Positions 57,117 to 64,000 of a stretch of DNA of 64,000 nucleotides are shown here, piece by piece. Numbering within the stretch: the first letter of the stretch is position 1; each line of letters starts with the position of its first letter. A model generated the notes under the pieces. That model saw nothing but the letters and a program-made list of their open reading frames with translations, made no database searches and had not been told where the DNA came from. Where the stretch lies: the NCBI RefSeq assembly GCF_021730395.1, contig NC_069368.1:12728001-12792000 (forward strand), written 5' to 3'. The stretch comes from Mercenaria mercenaria (lineage: Eukaryota; Mollusca; Bivalvia; Venerida; Veneridae). A program made the position numbers and the translations under genes.

Positions 57117-57817
57117 AGTCAGGTCGTTTTTATAAATCTTTTCTTTTCGTAGTGTCACCAGAAAAGTGATAAGCTGAAATATGTTTTGATGTGCAGATTA
57201 GATGCGTAAAATATCGCCAAAAACTGAGATTCACTGCCGAGTTCATCTTGCAAACCAGCATAGTTCCCAGTTCGTGTTTTAATAGTTTCAGAAGTAGCCC
57301 TTTTCTGTGTGATAATCAACCAAAGAACAATAAACTGGGAACTGTCAACTGTTCAAAAGAATTACCATGTGGCTAAGTGCAACGAACCTTTCAAACATAA
57401 ATTTTATATAATTACGCATGTATCCGAAAAGAAAATTATCCAAACTCGAAGACACAACAACAGTTCTCAGCATCAAACATGTATGAAACAATATATATTT
57501 CTTGCTAATACTTACACAGAATAACACTATAAATTGTCCTAAACAGGCAAACAACTATGATTTTCACATATTACTTCACTATTTGAGATAATTTCGTCAA
57601 TGACAGCCGGGGCAGTTACATCACGTATCCGAGGATACATATGATACATGTGTAAACGTAAAATTTCGCTTTTTCTAATCGATCAAGTAATTTTACAGTC
57701 AACTCGTCCCCTAGTCAACTCGTACCCCAATCAACTGTTACCCTTTTCGATCATTTCGTCCTCTTGGCGATTTCAAATTGGTACATTTTCCCTCATTTTT
57801 TTACCTCTCCTTTTTAT
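57117..57817. other. AT-rich spacer, no feature seen
   Basis: Several small open frames on both strands have no recognisable protein content. Confidence 0.4.
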
Positions 57818-58566
57818 GCCCCCGATGGGAGGCATATAGTTTTTGAACCGTCTGTCCGTCTGTCGGTCTGTCAGTCTGTCCGCAATTTTCGTGTCCGGTC
57901 CATATCTGTCATCGATGGATGGATTTTCAAATAACTTGGCATGAATGTGTACCACAGTAAGACGACGTGTCGCGCGCAAGACCCAGGTCCGTAGCTCAAA
58001 GGTCAAGGTCACACTTAGACATTAAAGGATAGTGCATTGATGGGCGTGTCCGGTCCATATCTTTGTCATCGATGGATGGATTTTCAAATAACTTGGCATG
58101 AATGTGTACCACAATAAGACGACATGTCACGCGCAAGACCCAGGTCGGTTGCTCAAATGTCAAGGTCACACTTAGACATTAAAGGATAGTGCATTGATGG
58201 GCGTGTCCGGTCCATATCTTTGTCATCGATGGATAGATTTTCAAATAACTTGGCATGAATGTGTACCACAGTAAGACGATGTGTCGCGCGCAAGACCCAG
58301 GTCCGTAGCTCAAAGGTCAAGGTCACACTTAGACGTTAAAGGTCATTTTTCATGATAGTGCATTGATGGGCGTGTCCGGTCCATATCTTTGCCATTCATG
58401 CATGGATTTTAAAATAACTACGCATGAATGTGTGACACAGTAAGACGACGTGTCGCGCGCAAGACCCAGCTCCGTAAGTCAAAGGTCCAAAACTCTAACA
58501 TCGGCCATAACTACTCATTCAAAGTGCCATCGGGGGCATATGTCATCCTATGGAGACAGCTCTTGT
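57818..58566 (+). mobile_element. Helitron-like element with CCCCCGATGG inverted ends
   Basis: It begins ATGCCCCCGATGGGAGGCAT and ends GTGCCATCGGGGGCATATGT. About four internal units of about 165 bases carry GTGTCCGGTCCATATCTTTG, GACGACGTGTCGCGCGCAAG and CTCAAAGGTCAAGGTCACAC. A CCGTCTGTCCGTCTGTCGG tract is near the start. No coding capacity. Confidence 0.75.
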
Positions 58567-58698
58567 TAAATTTATTTTTGTCAAAGTTTGCTAGAAAATG
58601 ATTAATATATTTCAGTGATGTAAAATATGTTTAACCAAAGAATGATCCGTTGTAATACAGTTTAAAAAGCTGGCTACCTTAGCTAACATGTTCATATA

Positions 58699-58740
<42 letters not shown>

Positions 58741-59730
58741 GAGATATATATATATATATATAGTAGAGAGAATTAATTAATACGAACTAAATCACCACCA
58801 CAATATACCAGACCAATTACGGCAAAGCGCCTAGCAGTACAAACGAACACGCACATGCCACAGCAAGTCCACTAACCCAAATAAGATTAGTTTCGATACT
58901 GCTTTATATATGAGCCGAATTGTACTACACATTCTATATATATATCTAAAGAGAGCTGGCTATGCAGACCTTCGATCTACATAGCCGGAACCGGCTACCT
59001 AGCCACTGCCAAATTTTTTCTCTTGAACCGTTGTTTACTGGAATGCATTGCCGCAAGACATTGTCGCCATTTGTGACCCTGAGTTCAGTCTAGCCATAAG
59101 CCAGATTGAGCACATGTCTCCATAATATACAGGTCTGCTATCTTCTGTTTTTAACCTGTTTTAACCAACCTTCAATCTTTCATCATCTTTTATTTCTTAT
59201 CTTACTAATTTCTTGACAGTTGACGCGCGCCAAGTCTAGGTCCCCAGCAGGGGTTTGACTAGTTGGAAGATAGACAGAGGGCAAACTAGTATGTACAAGC
59301 ACAGAAGAACATAAAATAAATCAGAATAAGGTGATTCAGGAAGTAGAATTTGTAAAGTCACTGGGCTTACCTGTAGTTTCCAATCAAGCACACACCCAGG
59401 AGAGGAAAGGAAGTTGGTTAGTTAAGTATTTTGTTATGAATTCGCTGATATTTGTGCATATCTGCCTTATTTGTTAGGAATACAGAAATATGTTCATTTC
59501 AACAGTCTTATAAAAGATCTATTTCCAATCACTATTAGCTATATATTTAATACAACATTTGCTAATGATTTGTAGATTTTGAATAGACTTTGGTCAAACA
59601 GGCCTGTCAAAATATTATAGGAGAGATCTTGTTTGTATATAAATCCCTTGTATTTTCTGTTTTTACAAAGAACTATAAAATACACAGAATGGCAACTTGG
59701 GATAATCCCGCGTCATCTCGTGTTAGCGTG
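58567..59730. other. Spacer with (AT)n microsatellites
   Basis: Two AT-dinucleotide runs lie at about 58700-58735 and 58744-58762, separated by ACACGAG. The rest has no recognised feature. Confidence 0.55.
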
Positions 59731-60025
59731 TTATCTTATTTCAAAGCGTTTGCCGACTTGATCAATCATGATCAGATCAACAGACGCTTACTGAAGTATA
59801 AAACTGGTGGTACGTCCGGCACGTAATAAACCAATTTGAGTCCTTTTTCAAACGAAAGCTGTTGATTTCTCAGACTTTCAATCATAAATTCATTCCTTCC
59901 CCGTGTAGAAAATACTAATAACATTAAAAATGCACCATTATCATGATAAACAAATGATCCGAAAGAAACCTTATTTCAAAGCGTTTGCTGACTTGATCAA
60001 TCATGATCAACAGACGCTTACAACG
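59731..60025 (+). repeat. Short direct duplication of about 60 bp
   Basis: CTTATTTCAAAGCGTTTGC(C/T) plus GACTTGATCAATCATGATCA plus CAGACGCTTAC occurs at about 59731-59791 and 59961-60020. Both copies are open in the same frame (YFKAFADLINHDQ), within small open frames at 59590-59826 and 59930-60175. I recognise no family; it could be a small gene with a partial duplication or chance. Confidence 0.55.
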
Positions 60026-61027
60026 AGATCTCATTCAGTTGTCACGGGATGTTGGCGAGATTTGTTCTATATGCCTTTCAAGTTGCCGATCTGTTTATTT
60101 TATAGCTCTTTGGTTTTTAGAACTGATAAGACAGTGATCAGATGGGCAGAATTCAAAGGTCCATGTTTTTTGTAAATAGCTCTAGATGTTTTTCTAACGG
60201 CCTACACTTTCTTAAAACACAAATTATCAATATTTTTTCAGTCGAAAGATTATAAAACAAACAATTTATTAATTACATATAATTTTTATTTTGAAATAAA
60301 ATGGATTAATTATGAACGCTTAACTTAGAGTGTTTTACTAAAAATTTTGAACATCACTATGCTGCTATTAAAATTATTCATACAGTACATTAGGGGCTCT
60401 GACTATAATCCAACTAATTGTACGTGAACCACAATATTGTGATAATTTTTGCATAGGTCAATATCTTTCCTCCACATACAACATAGAAAGTACCTTTTCT
60501 GTGTTGAGCCTTCTGCACGGAGTGGTGGCAATTTTTAAATCGCATTTTAACTATTAAAAAACAAAAATATTAGTGAAATTTAAGATACCTGGAAAGAATA
60601 TCCATTTTTTCCTTCCATTCAGTTAATGTTTATGTGAATTAACGGCAAAACACTAGTTTGTCACTGTTTTAAACAACACACCCTAAAGTTTACACAAATT
60701 TTACATGGCTCCGATTCATGTCACATGATCGATAACACTGTCAGCGTGTACTGAGTGTAATGGCGGACGTGTAAATACAGCGAGGTAGCCAAACTGAAAC
60801 ATATAGTGTTTACGCTTTATTAACGTGTTTTCATGTTATGTTTAAACCATAAAATGATTCAATTTTATTTTGTACGATTTCATCGTGTAAATATATTGCC
60901 TAATCATGTTTTAAACTAAATTTAATTTAACCACAGAAAAGGTCGTTACTGGTTTTGACATATAAAGAGAGGGATTATGACCTATCACAAAAATATCTCA
61001 GAATCACTTTTGACATCAAATTATTTG
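60026..61027. other. Spacer; possible first exon of the BTBD gene
   Basis: Mostly featureless and AT-rich. At about 60750-60790 a GC-richer patch, GTAATGGCGGACGTGTAAAT, precedes CAGCGAG/GTAGCC, which could be a donor. This is a candidate promoter and non-coding exon for the plus-strand BTBD gene, on weak evidence. Confidence 0.25.
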
Positions 61028-61375
61028 GACTACTAACTGACCAATCAGAGAGCTGCATTTTCGAGTACCTGCTAGTTTCCACTAGTGTATTTACATTGAA
61101 CATATAGTGACTTTAGAAATAAATACCACACTATTTTAGAAATCAAATTTAGATTTTTCACTGCACATACCTTAGATGACGCTACAAACAACAAGACTTT
61201 GAAGTTTCATTGAAATATTATATTGATTTAATACCTTTATTTTAGTTAAAAGTTTGAGATTTTACACAGGGAGTCTATGATAAAGTCCGAGACTCAGTAT
61301 TTAATGTAAGCATTACCCAAGTGAAATTAGTATCATTCCGCAATGTTTTGGACATGTTAAAATTATGAATATCAT
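61028..61375. repeat. Dispersed repeat, copy 2 (related to 6085-6425)
   Basis: Same blocks and orientation as 6085-6425, with small indels. Unclassified. Confidence 0.7.
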
Positions 61376-61654
61376 CAGTAGGTATTTAAAACGGTTATTC
61401 ATTTATAAAAGATATTTGAATATTAAAATTGTAAGTATTTCAAAAATTTTTGAATTTTGAAAATCCATGAATAAGCGAAAAAGTTATTAAAAATTCTGAT
61501 CCCATTATACAGTGATACACAAACGATGTAAAAACATTTGTTTTGCCCACAGGTGGCAGTATGATGCCAGTATCATAGATTGGTCATCTCCTCCCCACCC
61601 TAAAACACCTGCTACAACCCCGAAAAAATTCTACATGCTTTGACTGCATTAAGC

Positions 61655-61865
61655 TTTACCCTGCTAGATTTCTATAATGAACTTGTCCATCTTACAGTTT
61701 GGACAGTACCATTAACTGTTAAAAGGGATGCTTACCAAAAAGAAACTGACTGAATGGTGAACAGTGCAGATCTTGATCAGACTGCACGGATGTGCAGGCT
61801 GATCATGATCTACATTGTTTGTAAAGGCAGAATCAGTTGTTTCCAGCATGATAATGGTTAAAAAG
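61655..61865. mobile_element. MITE related to 40131-40345
   Basis: It starts TTTACCCTGCTAGATTTCTA and ends CCAGCATGATAATGGTTAAA. The internal GATCAGACTGCACGGATGTG / CAGGCTGATCATGATCTACA is itself partly palindromic. Confidence 0.75.
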
Positions 61866-62760
61866 GCATTAAGATTAAAGCTTAAATTTTCACCATGCAA
61901 AAACTTGGCGAGCTGAGTGCTGTATATTGATTAAGGCATTGAAATTAGAGCATAATTGAAAAACATGATTGAGTAATCTTAATTAATTAATTGTTCAAAG
62001 CTATATACATGTACTGGTATGATACAACTAATACTTGTCCTTGATTTAGAGACCTCAGAATGAAATATTTAAAATGTTATTATTATACTTGGCCTAGCTA
62101 CTTAACAAAGGTTTATCAGTTGATTTTAACAAAGACTGATTGGAAAATTCTTCAAAACTTGCGAAAATTTATATATCATGCCAATTTCAAACAAAATGAA
62201 GAACCTTTTTCTCAATATCCACAAAGTCCTATGGTCTTATGCAAAAACTGTAAAATTTTGAAAAAGAACCACGTCTTCTATTGTATTGAATGTATTGTGT
62301 TGCATTAAATACTTGTATATATTACTAGTACATGTTTAATGAAATAAATATGTTGAAATAGATCAACAATACAAAAACTTAACAGAATTAAATTTTCAAA
62401 ATTTGTAGTAAAATGCTATATGTTTTCTGGTAAACGTTTGTATAAATAATAAATATTTCATTTTCTTGTATACACTTGAATCATCATTCAAACTTGTGAT
62501 AACTCCATGGTTTATTTAAATACCTGATAAAAATATTGGTCTGACAAAAGATACAAATCATCATCATGAGAATGATACAGTAAAAACATTTTCTTTGACC
62601 TGTATTCATTCCTATATATTTGAGAAATAGGGGATTTTTGTCAGCCTAAAAGTTTTTTATAATTGAATATTTTTCTCAGTATATCATGAAGTACTGAACA
62701 AGTACTTTACCAGATATGAATGCAATGTAACTGTTTTTTGTTGTTGTTTTTTTTTTTCAG
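61866..62760. other. 5' flank or intron of the BTBD gene
   Basis: AT-rich with no recognised exon. The last 20 bases are a long T tract ending TTTTTTTTTTCAG, a strong acceptor for the exon starting at 62761, so this is probably intron. Confidence 0.55.
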
Positions 62761-62783
62761 AATGAGAGAAGGGCAATGAAAAC

Positions 62784-63947
62784 ATGGACAGAGATAAGCT
62801 AGGCAAAGATGATGCTCCAGCTGCCAAGAACCAACGCAGCACCGAGTCAAATGGTCGCGCTAACCAAAATACTTCTGGCACGAGAAATCACAGCAATTCA
62901 AATGGGGCAAACACTGTATCTGCAATGATAGCTAACAGCTCGTCACAAGCCAATCTGAATGCATGTGCTAATCCAATCACAGGAGAACGAGAATGTGAAA
63001 ATGACAGAGCTGAGTCAAGTTTATCGTTGGCTTCTATAAATTTAAGCGATTATTCAGGGTCTAGTAGCTCATTATCATCTCAGATTATCCCAGTGAGTAG
63101 TGCCCCATCTGCATCACCTAGTCTTGCTAATCAAGCCAACGCTCCATACAACTGGCAGGCATCTAAAACAGCTGTGAAGGAGAGACTTGCGTACTTGATA
63201 AACACTGAAATTATGAGTGATATACAGTTTCGTGTTGGAAAACCACCTAATGACCAACTCATACCAGCTCACAAATTTGTACTTTCGGTTGGTTCGGCAG
63301 TTTTTGATGCTCAGTTTAATGGACCTATGGCAACAAAGGATGGTATAGTCGAGATACCAGATGTAGAGCCAGCTGCTTTTCTTGCTCTTCTCAAATTTCT
63401 CTACGCGGATGAGGTCAATATCGGACCAGAAACCGTGATGACTACACTCTACACAGCTAAGAAATATGCTGTACCAGCTCTCGAAAAGGCATGTGTGGAT
63501 TTTTTAAAGCGAAATCTGAGCAGTGACAATGCTTTCATGCTTCTTACACAGGCAAGACTGTTTGATGAACCTCAGTTAGCTGCCCTTTGTTTAGAGACAA
63601 TTGATAAGAGCACGTCTGAGGCGCTCAATGCAGAGGGCTTTACAGACATTGACCATGATACTCTTTGTGTGGTATTAGAGAGAGATACTCTAGGTATCAG
63701 AGAAAGTAAATTATGCACCGCAGTCTTTCGATGGTCAGAAGCTGAATGTAAACGAAGAACTATTCAGCCGACACCAGAAAACCAGCGTCAAACTTTAGGA
63801 AGAGCACTGCGTCTTATTCGGTTCCCACTGATGAGTATTGAGGAGTTTGCAATGGGCCCGGCTCAGAGTGGGATATTAGATGACAGGGAAGTAGTTCAGC
63901 TCTTCCTATACTTCACTGTGAATCCAAAGCCATCTATAAACTTTCAG
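62784..63947 (+). CDS. BTBD1/BTBD2-type BTB-BACK protein, first coding exon (gene continues past the window)
   Basis: The exon begins at 62761 after an acceptor. The ATG at 62784 is the first in frame; earlier ATGs in the leader are out of frame and stop quickly. 388 codons run to a CAG/GTTTGT donor at 63947. Residues 1-120 are low complexity, rich in Ser, Asn and Ala. [16 protein letters not shown] starts the conserved part; the BTB domain (about 135-245) has [24 protein letters not shown] and the strongly conserved [20 protein letters not shown]. The BACK domain (about 246-380) has [39 protein letters not shown] and [17 protein letters not shown], ending [12 protein letters not shown]. Relatives carry a PHR domain next, which must lie beyond the window. 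Vertebrate BTBD1/2 bind topoisomerase I and are likely cullin-3 adaptors. I cannot decide between BTBD1 and BTBD2, since the pair duplicated in vertebrates. Confidence 0.93.
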
Positions 63948-64000
63948 GTTTGTTTCTTATTATTATTTACAAACAGTTAAACACCAATGGATTTAGGTCT
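63948..64000 (+). other. Start of the BTBD first intron after the coding exon
   Basis: Sequence after the GTTTGT donor. The open frame continues ten codons ([10 protein letters not shown]) and stops, with composition unlike the domain, which supports the splice call. Confidence 0.7.

Noticed and set aside
62684-62881. Minus-strand frame over the BTBD start
   Set aside because: It is a shadow of the Ser/Asn-rich N-terminus of the BTBD exon and its T-tract acceptor.

Overview
The window looks like nuclear DNA of a bivalve mollusc, probably a heterodont clam. This is inferred from three things. Genes are split into many short exons with GT/AG borders. The intergenic DNA is AT-rich. The repeats are of kinds typical of bivalves: Helitron/pearl-like elements with internal tandem repeats and GACGCCGACGCC tails, palindromic MITEs starting GAGCCGTGCCATG, and tRNA-derived SINEs. 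No viral, bacterial or CRISPR feature was seen.

Three protein genes are well supported. (1) Minus strand, 19373 to 11178: a complete alpha-type nicotinic acetylcholine receptor subunit, 9 coding exons, 513 residues, every junction in phase. (2) Minus strand, 52329 to 28196: a complete 3-hydroxy-3-methylglutaryl-CoA reductase (HMGCR), 19 coding exons, 964 residues, with the sterol-sensing membrane domain, the catalytic domain and an unusually long serine-rich C-terminal tail. (3) Plus strand, from 62784 to beyond the window: the first coding exon of a BTBD1/BTBD2-type BTB-BACK protein. HMGCR and the BTBD gene are head to head about 10 kb apart. A proline-rich terminal exon with a PPPY motif (5115 to 4937, minus) and a possible signal-peptide exon (10063 to 10002, minus) may belong to a further small gene that I could not assemble.

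Layout: 1-11 kb, repeats and apparently empty DNA with the PPPY exon; 11.2-19.4 kb, the receptor gene with two foldback MITEs, a minisatellite and an exon-derived repeat cluster in its introns; 19.4-28 kb, intergenic, with tandem arrays, hairpins, a 20-bp palindrome and a CR1/Jockey-like LINE split by a pearl-like element; 28.2-52.3 kb, HMGCR, whose introns carry three pearl-like elements, a pogo-like MITE, SINE copies, a hAT-like element, a splice-site-like minisatellite and a 2-kb array of about 145-bp repeats; 52.5-62.7 kb, the divergent upstream region with a three-layer nested insertion and further foldback and Helitron-like elements; 62.8-64 kb, the BTBD exon.

The three genes have unrelated jobs (ligand-gated cation channel, mevalonate synthesis, probable ubiquitin-ligase adaptor), so nothing suggests they act together. 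The points most worth a second look are the HMGCR tail and retained degradation determinants, the altered ligand box and pore residue of the receptor, the exon-derived donor-site cluster, and the intronic arrays carrying splice-like or nuclear-receptor-like motifs.
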